From positions 16,814,501-16,878,500 of the forward strand of contig LR990053.1 of NCBI GenBank assembly GCA_905147135.1: a DNA stretch of 64,000 nt, read 5' to 3'. Shown here piece after piece: positions 52,895 through 63,682 of this stretch; position 1 is the stretch's first letter, and every line of letters begins with the position of its first letter. Position numbers and translations under genes: made by a program. Origin of the DNA: Blastobasis lacticolella. Its lineage: Eukaryota > Arthropoda > Insecta > Lepidoptera > Blastobasidae. The notes under the pieces were generated by a model. It was not told the origin of the DNA. It made no database searches and saw nothing but the letters and a program-made list of their open reading frames with translations.

Positions 52895-53150
52895 ACTCCG
52901 ACTAAAAAAGATAAGTGTTAAAATTTTGATGTGTGTATCTGTTGCTCTGTGTATCTATCATCGTAGCTCCCGAACGAATGGGCCGATTTGGATGCGGTTT
53001 TCTACATTTGAAAGTCAGTCTAATCCAGATGGTTCTTAGCTTTTTCTTAGCTGTTTCATTAAAATCAGTTCAGTAGTTTCGGAAATACTTGAGCTTAAGT
53101 AAACTTGATCAGGGGTTATCCGACGTTTTCTGTCGATTAGGTTGTAGGTA
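52895..53150 (+). repeat. Helitron-like interspersed repeat
   Basis: ATCATCGTAGCTCCCGAACG, GGGCCGATTTGGATGCGG and CAGTTCAGTAGTTTCGGAAA recur at 40,245 and 56,975 in diverged form. Confidence 0.5.
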
Positions 53151-53439
53151 TATAGATGTTCTCTCCCTCGCGTCCGATTAAATAGGTACGAAGCGGAAAC
53201 TAGCCGATTTGCATTATTTACCGCCGAAATGTGTGAAAGCTAGGAATTGTATACTTTTCCTAGGAAATATAGGTCCTAGGTGCAATAGCGAGCCAATTTA
53301 GGAAATGTGTAAAATGTTTTGTCAAGGAAATGCACCCACTTAATTTCTAAATTATACCTACGGGCATGCCTACCTATGGGCATCGTACCTACTTAATTTC
53401 TAAATTATAGTAGGAAATGTATGTTAATGTTTTGAGGTG
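53151..53439. other. Unannotated stretch with a short direct repeat
   Basis: TACTTAATTTCTAAATTATA, or nearly so, occurs at about 53,338 and 53,391. Otherwise nothing is recognised. Confidence 0.35.
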
Positions 53440-53560
53440 ATGTTTTTTTATACAACAGACAAGCAGCCAAGCGGACCACCTAATGGAAAGTGGTCACCGC
53501 CGCCTATGAACATCCGCAACACCAGGGGCGCTACCAATGCGTTTACCGCCTCTAAGGAGT
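53440..53560 (-). mobile_element. CR1-like LINE (family C) 3' end
   Basis: A T-run is followed by CAGCCAAGCGGACCACCTAA, GGAAAGTGGTCACCGCC and CCAATGCGTTTACCGCCTCT. Confidence 0.65.
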
Positions 53561-54351
53561 GCTATAATATACTTCTGTTGTGAAATTGTCAATAACATGC
53601 CACTGTTCACACTCGTGGTAAGTTGCTACACATTGAAAAGGCAGGCATTAGAAGGCGACCTCTCCCGTGGATGCGAGGGATTCAAAAACAGGACTTCAGG
53701 TGGAAATTTTTAAAATAACACGAAATGGAATTCTATATGAGGTATTAGGTACAATTATGGTGTCACAGATATTCTGTACAACCTACACACAAACACATGG
53801 ATGTACAAATAATACCCTTGGCCACTCACTTATTATCCGCCCTTCGCTACTCATTATGAGGGTACCAGGATACGCCTTCCGAAAGATGTTGGGACCAAAA
53901 ATAATTGCCAGCCTACCGTCGAATTTTATTCAACTAAATGTTAGGCATCTACAATTATTTAGTTACCTAGCTACGTTACGTAAGTAGGCGTACCCTGTGC
54001 CGTAGCTCAAACGGACTCCAATTATTTTGTACTTAAGTGGGAGTTGAGGAATCTGGAAAATCCGCTCTCCAAAAAAAAAGTCATAGGTATTATTTTTTAT
54101 ATTTAGTTTTAACAGCAGCGTTTTTACAGAAGAAAAGAAATAACCGCAACTCGGAGGCGTGTTCGCGTAAATCTTCATCGTTGTTGAATATTGTACTGTA
54201 AGTATATACCTACTTACTATTTACCTGTTTTTTCTCGCAATGGCGTTCAATAATATAATATACGGTATAAATTACTATCTAAATTTTCCAGTCTCTATAT
54301 AGTTCCCTACAATCACAAAATAAAATGGAGGCCTATTTTTACCTGTCGAAA
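53561..54351. other. Unannotated stretch
   Basis: A 106-codon frame at 53,667-53,987 has no motif. Nothing else seen. Confidence 0.3.
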
Positions 54352-54611
54352 GACGCCTATGATTGGTTCAATGGTCAACATGCCGGTCTGCCACGCAAGA
54401 GGTCCCGGGTTCGATACTCGGCCGGGCAGAAATAGAAATGATGAATTTTAATTTCTGTTACGGGTCTGGGTGTTGTATGTATAATAAGTATGTATTTAAA
54501 AAGTATTTAAGTAGTATACCAGTTATCTAGCACCCATAGCACAAGCTTTGCTTAGTTTGGGGCTAGATGGCGCTGTGTGAATTTGTCCACGAATATTTAT
54601 TACTATTATTA
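54352..54611 (+). mobile_element. SINE-A, full length
   Basis: The head reads GACGCCTATGATTGGTTCAA, with GGTTCGATACTCGG as the B box, and the body ends at GTCCACGAATATT plus a TTATTACTATT tail. The first half of the head is slightly diverged. Confidence 0.87.
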
Positions 54612-55227
54612 TGGCCACCAGTGAGCGTCTTGTAAGTGGTTAAGTACTTATAATTATTAGTGATACTCTATCCGGGCTGTACATAAGTATATAGAGTAGA
54701 TTGCGCGCTTTTATAATTTGAAACGTGACGATATTATCTTATATATCTCCTTTATTTCAGAAAATTAAATTCCTTAGTATGTTTGTCCAATTAATTAAAA
54801 ACAATACTTAAAAATATCAACTAACTAACTATTATCGTGGAGCTCCACGATATAGGGGAGACATGGCATCAAAGGGACACGTCAAAGTTCCAAAGCCTGA
54901 AAATGTTATAAATTAATAGGTACCTTTAAGTACCTAGGGATTCATTTTAGATGCTTCTTAATACTTTTAATTGATATGCTTGATATTCTAGATGCTTTTG
55001 CGTACCTACCTACGCAAAATCATCCACTTTTGCTATGTTAACTATGAGGGGAAGGGAGTCAAAATCAAGTTATTAGAAGTCAACTAGGCAAATAACCACT
55101 ATGGGCACTGAAGGGGAGATATGTAAATTGGTTCGAGTTGATATATGCACCCACACGCACGCCCCGTCTGACATTGTATACCTAATACTGTTTTACAAAC
55201 CGAGTGAAAAGCTTGTTGCTATTATTA
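54612..55227. other. Unannotated stretch
   Basis: CGTGGAGCTCCACG at about 54,836 is a 14-base perfect palindrome. Otherwise nothing is recognised. Confidence 0.3.
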
Positions 55228-55550
55228 TATAGGATTGCGGTGACTGCTTACCATCAGGCAGGCCGCAAGCTTGTTTAAATAAATAAATATTCGTGGACAA
55301 ATTCACACAGCGCCATCTAGCCCCAAACTAAGCAAAGCTTGTGCTATGGGTGCTAAATAACTGATATACTACTATAATACTTTTAAATACATACTTATTT
55401 TACACAGAACACCCAGACCCGTAACAGAAATTAAAATTCATCATTTCAATTTCTGCCCGGCCGGGAATCGAACCCGGGACCTCTTGCGTGTCAGACCATT
55501 GATCCACTCAGGTCGTCAGGTTTGCCACCTTAGTGGTATAAAAAAAACCT
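55228..55550 (+). mobile_element. CR1-like LINE (family D) 3' end split by SINE-A
   Basis: GTGACTGCTTACCATCAGGC and AGGCCGCAAGCTTGTTT are followed, after the SINE, by GTTTGCCACCTTAGTGGTAT and an A-tract. The uninterrupted order is seen inverted at 10,515-10,565. Confidence 0.8.
55277..55519 (-). mobile_element. SINE-A inserted in a LINE 3' end
   Basis: A (AAAT)n tail, the body and the head (minus strand: TGACGACCTGAGTGG) are present, with B box GGTTCGATTCCCGG. GTTT occurs on both sides as a minimal target duplication. Confidence 0.85.
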
Positions 55551-55596
55551 ACTCAGCTAGTAGTGGTGACATTTACTTCAAAATCTACAAGCGATA

Positions 55597-55745
55597 ATCG
55601 TCAGTGGCCTAGTGGTAAAGGTATCTAGCGACAGCTACCAGGTTCGAATCCCACTGCCGCGATGTACCCATGACTCTTTTCTGAATGATGTAGGTACAGT
55701 AGTTGAACACTTACCGATGATATAGTCATTACCGCCAAGATAATT
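55597..55745 (+). mobile_element. SINE-B, internally deleted
   Basis: The head (TCAGTGGCCTAGTGGTAAAG, GGTTCGAATCCCACTGCCGC) and the next block are followed directly by the 3' end ACCGCCAAGATAATT; most of the body is missing. Confidence 0.75.
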
Positions 55746-56035
55746 ATTTTTATCCAAGCGACATACCATCAGCTTGTAGCGAGGTAGATACTACAAGATT
55801 TCGGTGGTGAATAATGCTTATCTAGTGTTTTTCACCGAAGCTAGATAAGTCGGTGAATGACCTGGATTACCCGTACCGGACAAAACCGGTTATGGTAAAG
55901 TACCGGAGACTATTTACTACATACAGATCCTATCACACGGATTAATAAATATTATAATTATCAATCATCTTGTCGTCAATATCGCATTATGAAATCACGT
56001 ACCTACCGACAATAGCTATTTCAGTCAACATGTGC

Positions 56036-56494
56036 ACAATTCCGGGCTATACTCTCGCTCGTGAAAGCCCGGTGTTTGCCATAACCATGATCCAGGATTT
56101 GACAGATCAGTTAATTAATAAGCAATAATTTGTTTACTAAGAACCACTGTAATTACTAACTAATGTAAAAACTAGACTAAATATAGGTACTAACTAATGT
56201 AAATACTAGAGCGGAGAAATGAAGGTAAGTGCACTATACTGACTGCCACCTGACCTTCGTGACCTTGTTGACAGGGGAACCTGACCAGATTGGATCATGG
56301 TTACACATTCATTCGCCTGAATGTGCAGCTTTCCCCACGATAATGTTTTCCTTGCACTAGGTTAGTATTCATCTACTTAATGCACATAGCTCGGGAAAAT
56401 GACATTGGTAAGTCACCCACATGGCAGCACTGGGGTTCAAACCCGGTACATCATGCTTCGAGTCCGGCCCGCTAACCATTAGGCCACCGACGCT
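56036..56494 (-). mobile_element. SINE-B with internal insertion
   Basis: On the minus strand: head AGAGCGTCGGTGGCC, a diverged B box (GGTTTGAACCCC), body, then the 3' end. About 115 extra bases at 56,113-56,230 contain ACTAACTAATGTAAA twice. Confidence 0.75.
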
Positions 56495-56529
56495 CTCAAC
56501 CTATCACTCGGATTCATGCTTTAAAAGTT

Positions 56530-56640
56530 TTGGCTTCATGAATGAATGAATGAATGACGCTTTATTGCACAATCAAAAGTATACAATGGGTAACTTAAAT
56601 TAACAGCAGGAGAAGCAACAGGCGGCCTTATCGCTTAAAG
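56530..56640 (-). mobile_element. LINE 3' end (minus orientation)
   Basis: (GAAT)n is followed by GACGCTTTATTGCACAATCA and GGCGGCCTTATCGCTTAAAG, as at 58,130. Confidence 0.6.
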
Positions 56641-56697
56641 CGGTTTCTTTTTTCATGTTTTATGGTTGCCTGCCTGAGTCAATCCTCCTTGGGAGTG

Positions 56698-56800
56698 TCA
56701 AATCAAATCAAATAATTTTTATTCAGTTTGGGTTTTGCAACACTTATGAATGTCAATATACAATTAATATAAATACAATGGGATCGTCGACCCGAGCAGT
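56698..56800 (-). mobile_element. LINE 3' end (minus orientation)
   Basis: TCAAATCAAATCAAATAATT is followed by TTTATTCAGTTTGGG and GCAACACTTATGAATGTCAA. Confidence 0.5.
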
Positions 56801-56974
56801 TACTTGACTGGTACCATGCGGAAAAAAATACTCCTAGCGGAGACTGGAACGTACCAGGTATGTCAAGTGGTCATTGGCCAGTGTGACCCGACTGTGGTTC
56901 TGTCACTGTCCAATGTCACTTTGACGTCTTTACCTTAGTGCTGTTAAGATCGCAGTTTTAAACACGCTACAGAA

Positions 56975-57140
56975 AACGCTGATGACTGTTGTCTGTGGCT
57001 CTGTCTATCTGTATCATCGTAACTCCCAAACGGGTGGAACGATTTGGATGGCTCTTAGCTTTGTTTCATTCAAATCTGTTCAGTAGTGTAGAAAATATTT
57101 GAGTATATGTTAACTTTTTCTGTCGGTTTTGTTATTATTA
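56975..57140 (+). repeat. Helitron-like interspersed repeat
   Basis: CATCGTAACTCCCAAACGGG, GGCTCTTAGCTTTGTTTCAT and TGTTCAGTAGTGTAGAAAAT match the repeat at 52,895 with a deletion. Confidence 0.5.
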
Positions 57141-57342
57141 TTATTATAAAATATGGTTGTTTTTTTCGTGGATATTCACTATAGGTATATAAATCATCAA
57201 ATGTTCGGGTTTGTACCCCGTTCAATAATAAATCGTGATGATAAAAAAATATGTGTAGCCATAAAACATATTACTAATTAGCATCTTGTGAGGTGTAGCG
57301 CCATCTAGCCCCAAAGTAAGCAAAGCTTGTGTTATGGGTGTT

Positions 57343-57571
57343 TATCATATCAGCCGGAAGACGCCCAATGCTTTTTCTTTTTTAGACTATCCAGGCATTT
57401 GACCGCCATCTCACCTGGTGGTAAGTGACGATGCGGCCGAAGATGCTGGGCATAGGCCTCCCCCAGAGAACTCCACAAAGGCCGGTCCTGTACTTTCCGC
57501 ATCCAGCTGGTACCGATCCTTACCAGGTCGTCGGTCCACCTTGTAGGAGGCCGGCCTACCCACGCTACGTT
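57343..57571 (-). mobile_element. RTE-type LINE (family 1) 3' end inserted in SINE-A
   Basis: ATCATATCAGCCGGAAGACG (tail side) and GGCCGGTCCTGTACTTTCCG through TACCCACGCTACGT are the inverse of the RTE 3' end. It is flanked by a 12-base duplication of SINE-A sequence. Confidence 0.88.
57373..57442 (-). mobile_element. LINE 3' end inserted in the RTE fragment
   Basis: A T-rich start, then GGCATTTGACCGCCATCTCA and CCTGGTGGTAAGTGACGATG, is a short LINE end like that at 12,705. ATGCT flanks it at 57,368 and 57,443. Confidence 0.8.
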
Positions 57572-57664
57572 GTTATGGGTGTTACATAACTGATAAACTA
57601 GGGAATCGAACCCGGGACCTCTGGCAGACCAACCAACGAACTGAACCGCTCAGGTCGTCGATAC

Positions 57665-58129
57665 TCGATAGTCTCTACTTACCCCTAGGGGATGCGGGCG
57701 TATGTATGTATGGTATAACCAAGAATGTATGGAAGCCAGCAATTTGCATGCCGCCCGCAGACTGGTGCCGATTATATGGCTCGTTGGCCTATAATTACGT
57801 CATTGCAACCACTCAAGTGCCAATTCTGATACGCGAGGGTGCATATGTTTACTGAAATAGCAGTTGAAGGTAGGTACGAGATTTTATGCTGCGGCGGTAG
57901 GGTCGTCTTTGCTAAGGAAGTACATAGAAATACGCGGTTTTCACTCAGAAGCAGTTCGGGTCTCTGAAAATCTCGAACGATCCCACGGGACGCTATTATT
58001 TTTCCAGGATGAAGAGTAGCCTATAGTCGGAAATAACGTAGCTTACTTTAAGTTAAATAATTTTCAAAATCGGTAAAGGGGTTCACAAACATACCATAAC
58101 TCTTTACTGGGACAATAATATCTATAGAT
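57665..58129. other. Unannotated stretch with a Helitron-like remnant
   Basis: 57,935-58,105 contains CGGTTTTCACTCAGAAGCAG, GATGAAGAGTAGCCTATAGT and AAAATCGGTAAAGGGGTTC, a decayed Helitron-type repeat related to 2,880-3,050. Confidence 0.4.
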
Positions 58130-58380
58130 AGATAGAGTATATTATACTCTTTATTGCAAACAAAATCACAAAAAAGAAAATTTAACAGGTTCATTGAAAC
58201 ATTGTGGGCAAAGGCGGCCTTATCGCTACAAGCGATCTCTTCCAGGCAACCCTTGTCTAGAAAGAGAAAAAGATAGACATCAGATGGACATATTTATTTA
58301 GGTACTACACAATTGCAATATGTGAGAGGAAGGGTACAGCAGGACATTAATGGAATTGAAAGAAAGAAAGAAAGAAAACT
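58130..58380 (-). mobile_element. LINE 3' end and (AAAG)n tract
   Basis: TATACTCTTTATTGCAAACA, then GGCGGCCTTATCGCTACAAG and GATCTCTTCCAGGCAACCC, mark the LINE end. A (GAAA)n run is at 58,354-58,378. Confidence 0.55.
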
Positions 58381-58484
58381 ATAATCATTTGTCTATTTTA
58401 AATTGTTTCGTTTCGTTTTCGTGTAATGGTTTCTTGCCGGCAAGTAAGGTGATGGTCCATTGAGGGAGAGGAATCGAGGCTTGG

Positions 58485-58975
58485 CAATAGAAGGGCCACT
58501 AATAATACCCCTGGTACTGCAAACTTATATAGCCCATGATACATACTTACTATCGAATTAAGAGCGTCGGTGGCCGAGCGGTTAGAGTATCCGACTCGTA
58601 CGCCAGAGGTCCCGGGTTCGAATCCCGCTCCGGCCATGTACCAATGACTGTTTGCTGAGTTATGTACATTAGTTGAATACTAACCGATGCTCTTACGGTG
58701 AGGGAAAACATCGTGATGAAACCGGCACATTCAGGCGACTGGATGTGTAACCATGATCCAATCTGGTCAGGTTCCCCTGGTAGCAGGGTCATGGAGGTCA
58801 TATGGCAGTCGCTCCACTGTAATTACCTGACCTGCCAAATCCTGGATCATGATCACGACGGACCCCGGGCCCTCATGCGCGAGAGCACAACCGGGACATT
58901 AACGCCAAGATGATGACATACTTACCATCGAACGGGCCGCACGCTTGTGCCATAGTGGGTATAAAAAGTGGTTAT
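58485..58975 (+). mobile_element. CR1-like LINE (family D) 3' end split by SINE-B
   Basis: CCCCTGGTACTGCAAACTTA and ACTTACTATCGAA precede the SINE. CTTACCATCGAACGGGCCGC and ACGCTTGTGCCATAGTGGGT with an A-tract follow it. Confidence 0.75.
58558..58915 (+). mobile_element. SINE-B, full length with target duplication
   Basis: The tRNA-like head reads AGCGTCGGTGGCCGAGCGGT, with A-box-like and B-box (GGTTCGAATCCCGC) promoter elements. The body is complete and ends ATTAACGCCAAGATGATG. A 17-base duplication (ACATACTTACTATCGAA at 58,541 and ACATACTTACCATCGAA at 58,916) flanks it. It is the best reference copy of the family here. Confidence 0.93.
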
Positions 58976-58979
58976 TATA

Positions 58980-60194
58980 AGTAACACAGAAAATATCTAA
59001 GTAAGAGTTTAATTCCGCCGGCCCTAAGTCAATTAAGTCGCATTAAGGCAAGGTATCCTAGAATTTGGGTATTTTCCAACAAACTGAGACACAGGAAATA
59101 GCGTTTTAAACTCTCGTAATAATATATGTATTAGTTAAGGATCTACTCTGGTCAAAATCGCTAAAAGTTACAAGATTTAATGAACTTCACACGACAAAAA
59201 AAATCCCAACGTTACTCCTTCTTCTAATGTTTTTTTTTTTCTATATGATGACTAAACTACTGACATTTTATATTTAATTTTTATACTCAACCAAATACAA
59301 TAAATATTTACAGACAAATTCACTGGCTTTAATTTGGGGATAGCTTTTTAATAACAAGAAAAATGTATTAAAGTTAACACTTTGTCGTTAATGACGCGTC
59401 CCAGTTGGGTCTGTCAGTCTAAATAACCAAAAAAAACGGGCCACCTGCCCTTAAGTCAATGAGGACTTTTCCAGTAGGTATTGTCAGTTGGTTTCAAAAA
59501 GCATCAATAGATGGCGCTCCTACAATTTATGTAATTTTTTTATAATCTGTTTGATGGTGGCAGTGATTTCATGCAGCCAACTAATACTAAACTTAAAAAT
59601 AAAATGTTTATTAATATAAACGTAACTGTTAAAGGTTGAACGATTTATACACAGAAATATTTATAGAAGTTGGCACTATGTTCCATTATTATTACAACCT
59701 CTAAAATGGATGAAAACTATTGACAGATACAATATTATCCAATACAATGTGCCCAGTGTTTATATCCTCTTTGCTAAGAACCTACTTCAAGCAATTATCA
59801 ATTACCAAAATTATTGGGGCGCCATCTAGTGAGTGGTTAGTAATGCTTTAGATATCTATTGGAAAACTGCTCTTTAATCCAGATTTTGGGCTTAGTACTG
59901 TCGAGCTAATTGTTCTGTTTTTCTATTAAAACGTAGGTACTTTAGGTACTACGACGGTTATAAACAAGAAACAACTAAGCTAACAGCTCATACAGTTACT
60001 GTACATTGTACAACAACTTATGTGAGCTACAGACTAGCATGGCAAACAAGCTGCTACTGGATCAAGTAAACACGGTTCTTGACTTACGTCGAGCGATAGG
60101 CAAACACGTATGAAATGGAATCTATGGACTGGAGGGAGCTACGTAAGTCTATATACAGTTATTACAGGTAGGTACACGTGCAGTTCAGAGGGTT
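58980..60194. other. Unannotated stretch
   Basis: No supported gene. ATGGCGCTCC at 59,512 and GGGGCGCCATCTAGTGAG at 59,816 suggest decayed repeats, but I cannot assign them. Confidence 0.35.
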
Positions 60195-60292
60195 CGTTTT
60201 TTTTTTAATAGGCTTGCATTTGTCCTCAACTCACCTGATGGAAAGCGACGATGAGGTCGAAGACGTAGTATGCTTGCCTAGAAGATACCTAG
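60195..60292 (-). mobile_element. LINE 3' end (minus orientation)
   Basis: A T-run is followed by AATAGGCTTGCATTTGTCCT, CACCTGATGGAAAGCGACGA and TGAGGTCGAAGACG, matching 12,705-12,830. Confidence 0.65.
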
Positions 60293-60909
60293 TTTTTTGT
60301 AATAAATTTATTTTTTCATTGCGTGTGTTTAGTTATTGAAATTATGGTTTATAGGTACTCTTAGTAAATGTATTCAATGGGTTTCTATATGTTTTTGATT
60401 TATAATAAAGCAGTTAAATCGATTAAACCACAAATCGACGCTAGATGGCGTTGTTTTGTGGTTTCATTGTTTTTCTTTTTCACTGCTTTGTTTTGCATTG
60501 AGAAATCCGTTTCACGCTCACTTGTTATACATTTATTAACGGCCAATTGTACAAATATACATTAAAAACGTCAAACCCTTGAAAGAATGGTAAATAAAGT
60601 TACATAAAAAATGTATGAAAAACTTTCCACCATAAGGTGGCTACATACGATACTACGGCAGCGCCGATGTAGAGGCAGCTACACAGTTTTATTTTTATTG
60701 TTCATAGAATCAACAGCTCTTAAAACTTTTACATTACATATTCGTAAATAACAGAAAGCCAAAAACAGATACTTACTCTGTAGAAGAAATAAATTAAACA
60801 GTTGATACTAATCCTTACGTAGTATAAAATGCATCCAAGGCCCCTCGCCCGCGCATTCGAAAAGCGATTCTATTTCATACAAATATTAGTATCAAATTAT
60901 TAGTACACA
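60293..60909. other. Unannotated stretch
   Basis: A 65-codon frame at 60,368-60,565 has no motif. Nothing else recognised. Confidence 0.3.
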
Positions 60910-61830
60910 TTTTAAGCGTATGTTCCGGGTTTCCTACCGCGTTCCTTTGTCGAGCAGCCCAATATTTCGACACAGTTGCATGTGTTAGATATTATAATTA
61001 TTTTATGTTAATTTGATGGTTTATTTAATAGAATATAGTTTATAAATATTTCCCTTTAAAGTATTTACGTATACTTAGTAATTAATATTCTGTGCAGTTT
61101 TCAATGTTTCCGAACGAAATGTTCGTTCTTTATTTCAGAACGAATCTCTTTAACAGATTAAGTACTAATTAACTGAAATATATATTTGTAATTGTGTAAT
61201 AAATCCTACAATGATTAACAATAGTTTTAAGAACTATTTCGATGTCTTTGGTTAAGTATTTTGGCACAATAACTTCATATTTAACTGGCAGTGTATAACG
61301 TCCTATGATTGGTTGAAATATGTACCGGCTTCCGATTTCCGGCTAAACGTTGGGTATATAAACCTAGTTGAATCAGGCGAAAGGACTTTTCGCTCCAGAC
61401 CAGCCACAGAGTTAAGTACAAACTTGCATTATATTACTTTGGTGCCTATTGCTGATTTGTAATTGTTTATTTGTGTAATCTTCAGGCGATATAGCCGCTG
61501 TACTTCATTTTGCTGTTTTATTATTTTTACAATATATTAGCATATTTCCCATGTTCATTTGTTAGCTATGACTGCTATCCTATATAAATAACTTATCTCA
61601 TTTAATCTAATCTCAGTGTTTGAATGTGAATATCCTTTCCTGAATAAATAGAAATTTATATTTAACTAATGTGCCCTATTTTTCATTTCATTCAACTTTC
61701 TAACCTTAGTTACTAGGCCAACCTAACTCATATCCCCTAAATACTTAAATTCACACATTAGATCGGTACACTCTATCTATTTTTCTAACACATGCATCAT
61801 GACGACAGTAGTCCCGTGACCATAATGCAT
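60910..61830 (+). repeat. Interspersed repeat J split by a solo LTR
   Basis: The left part (GCGTATGTTCCGGGTTTCCT, TTTCGACACAGTTGCATG) ends at 60,982. The right part (CATGCATCATGACGACAG) resumes at 61,791. The intact order is at 35,404-35,560. Confidence 0.75.
60983..61790 (+). mobile_element. Solo LTR, 808 bp
   Basis: It starts TGTTAGA and ends TCTAACA, a perfect 7-base terminal inverted pair with the usual TG...CA ends, and is flanked by the 4-base duplication CATG. Internal LTR signals are a CCAAT-like TGATTGG (61,305), TATATAA (61,355-61,361) and AATAAA (61,643-61,648), in the U3-R order. A 4-base duplication fits Ty3/gypsy-type elements. No internal region is present, so it is the product of recombination between two LTRs. 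Confidence 0.87.
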
Positions 61831-62274
61831 AGTTTAAAACAATTTCAATTGAGTTCTTTAATCAATTTATTCAATGCCTGGTCCGAATATGGGAATTTAA
61901 AAAATCGAGGTTGTTATTCCATTAGGATAAGACTTACAATAATTATGTTTAAAGTAAAAATGAACTAGGCAGGTAATAACTAACTAAAGTTAATCATAGC
62001 CACCCACATCTGTGTACGTGGCTATGAACGAAACATAATCCTTTCGTGGCAAACTCTATTGATTTATAGAAACCGTAGACTCTAGTCGGTTCTACGAAAA
62101 CGAATTTTTAAAACTCTACAGCGTAGTGAAGAACTTAGTAAACCGGCTCAAAATACCTCTTTATTTTATAGGCTACCTTACTTTTTAAAATTTTAGATAA
62201 GTATTTATACAAGTACTTATTAAATTAGAAACCGAGATACATTATTAAAAAACACAAGTATTTTCGATTTTTAC
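61831..62274. other. Unannotated stretch
   Basis: CATAGCCAC and GTGGCTATG (61,995-62,026) form a small inverted repeat. Otherwise nothing is recognised. Confidence 0.3.
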
Positions 62275-62463
62275 GAAAACAAAGTCACTTCCTGCTGTCT
62301 CTCACTCTGTATATTTGCTTGCATGCTTAGATCTTTTAAACTATGCAACGGATTTTAATGCAGTTTTCAACGATATATAGTGTGCTTCAAGAGGTTTATA
62401 GGCAAGAAAAAAGGGTAGGGGTAAAGTGGGTGTACGTGAATGTAGTCACGCCGGGTCCACTAG
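62275..62463 (+). mobile_element. Helitron-like family B copy
   Basis: AACAAAGTCACTTCCTGCTG, CTATGCAACGGATTTTAATG and GGCAAGAAAAAAGGGTAGGG are followed by GGGTCCACTAG before T. Confidence 0.65.
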
Positions 62464-62549
62464 TTTAGTATTATTGGACTTTCTGGTACCATGGACATTT
62501 TGGTCTAGATCAGATATATCTCTCTCTCAAGATCAAATGCCCCGGAAGT

Positions 62550-62596
62550 TGATTACGAGTGGGATACCACTAACCAATCGGCCACCGACGCTTCGA
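62550..62596 (-). mobile_element. SINE-B head fragment
   Basis: On the minus strand it reads AGCGTCGGTGGCCGATTGGT then TAGTGGTATCCCACTCGTAA, the first 45 bases of SINE-B only. Confidence 0.7.
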
Positions 62597-62619
62597 ATTG
62601 AATTGAAACTACAATCACC

Positions 62620-62760
62620 AGAAACCTCGCTATTCAGCGGGGCAATGCAGCCAGCCTTTTGGGCACCTTTCCAAATTCCGGGGACCTGGATCAAATTTTT
62701 TATCTCTAGTTTAATTATAATTTAGGTTTTTTGTTTGTTTAAGTAAGGTTTTTTTAATGT
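62620..62760 (+). mobile_element. LINE/SINE 3' end fragment
   Basis: CTATTCAGCGGGGCAATGCA, CCTTTCCAAATTCCGGGGAC and GGATCAAATTTTTTATCTCT match 4,125-4,210 in reverse. A T-rich tail follows. Confidence 0.55.
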
Positions 62761-62764
62761 TTAT

Positions 62765-63682
62765 ATGTTGTATTTTATTATCTCTGTTGAATAAATGAAT
62801 GCACACCTACAATGTACCTACCACAACCCCGCCACGACAACACATTATCAATTACACTGCACAACAAATCAATAATGAAGTAGGTCACATCGGCACTGTG
62901 TGGTCTTCCAGTGTATTTTATGTTGTATTCTTCTTCTTATCGAGTCGATGGACTAATCTCTGACTTACACTTTATTTGCCCAGTATTCGGCGACGCATTG
63001 AACTGGCGTCGAACAAGTCCTCCATTGTACAAGTTCAGGACACGCAGAGCATGAAACGAGGTGGTCCTTGGTTTGCGGAGATTTATTTTATTTTTATTTT
63101 TATTTTATTTGCCACATTTTATATTTTTTAATTGTATGCTTTTTATGTACTTTTGTTTTATTTTATCTTTAACAATGTTGTGGGGTTGTAGTTTGTGTCA
63201 ATAAACGTTCTTTCTTTCTTTCTTACAAACCCGCTGCCATATAATTTCTCTATAACATGTAATCGCTTTAGCTACTAGCCTGAACGGTATTCGTGCAAAA
63301 CTCGCCTCATGTTCGCCGGATACTTGTTTGAATTATTTCGTGGAATTAAGTTTCGGGCTGACGTTTCGAGTTAGGATAAAGCCGGTTAATTTCCGTGTTG
63401 GTTTGCAAGTACTTAGTACCTGGAATGAGTTTATGCGCATACAGGGGTTTGAGGCCCGTCCGTGCGGGCTCGACTGGGAACCGTTCAGTGAAGTTTTAAT
63501 TATGAAGGAGCTAGGAGTGTTTGTTGGTTGTATATTCGGTACTTTGTGTTAATTTTTGGTTGTGTATAATATATCTTACGATTTTGTTAAGATGTGAGAT
63601 GTTTAATGCCTGGAGTTGGAGCCATAAGATGTTTGAAAACATTAAGGCGGCACAAAATCGATTGCGTAAAGTTAAGAGTGAC
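62765..63682. other. Unannotated stretch
   Basis: 63,090-63,230 is T-rich with CAATAAACGTTCTTTC and (TTTC)n, probably another LINE 3' tail. A 74-codon frame at 63,328-63,552 has no recognised motif. Confidence 0.3.

Larger units (their letters stand above)
57297..57660 (-). mobile_element. SINE-A split by a nested insertion
   Basis: The 3' end (AGCGCCATCTAGCCCCAAAG) lies at 57,297-57,342. The body and head resume at 57,572 and end AACCGCTCAGGTCGTC. The 12-base sequence GTTATGGGTGTT is present on both sides of the insert. Confidence 0.85.

Noticed and set aside
58558..58640. tRNA genes at SINE heads (also at 30,260, 38,818, 43,437, 54,352)
   Set aside because: They have A- and B-box-like motifs but poor acceptor and anticodon stems, and each continues into the same SINE body; they are SINE promoters, not tRNA genes.
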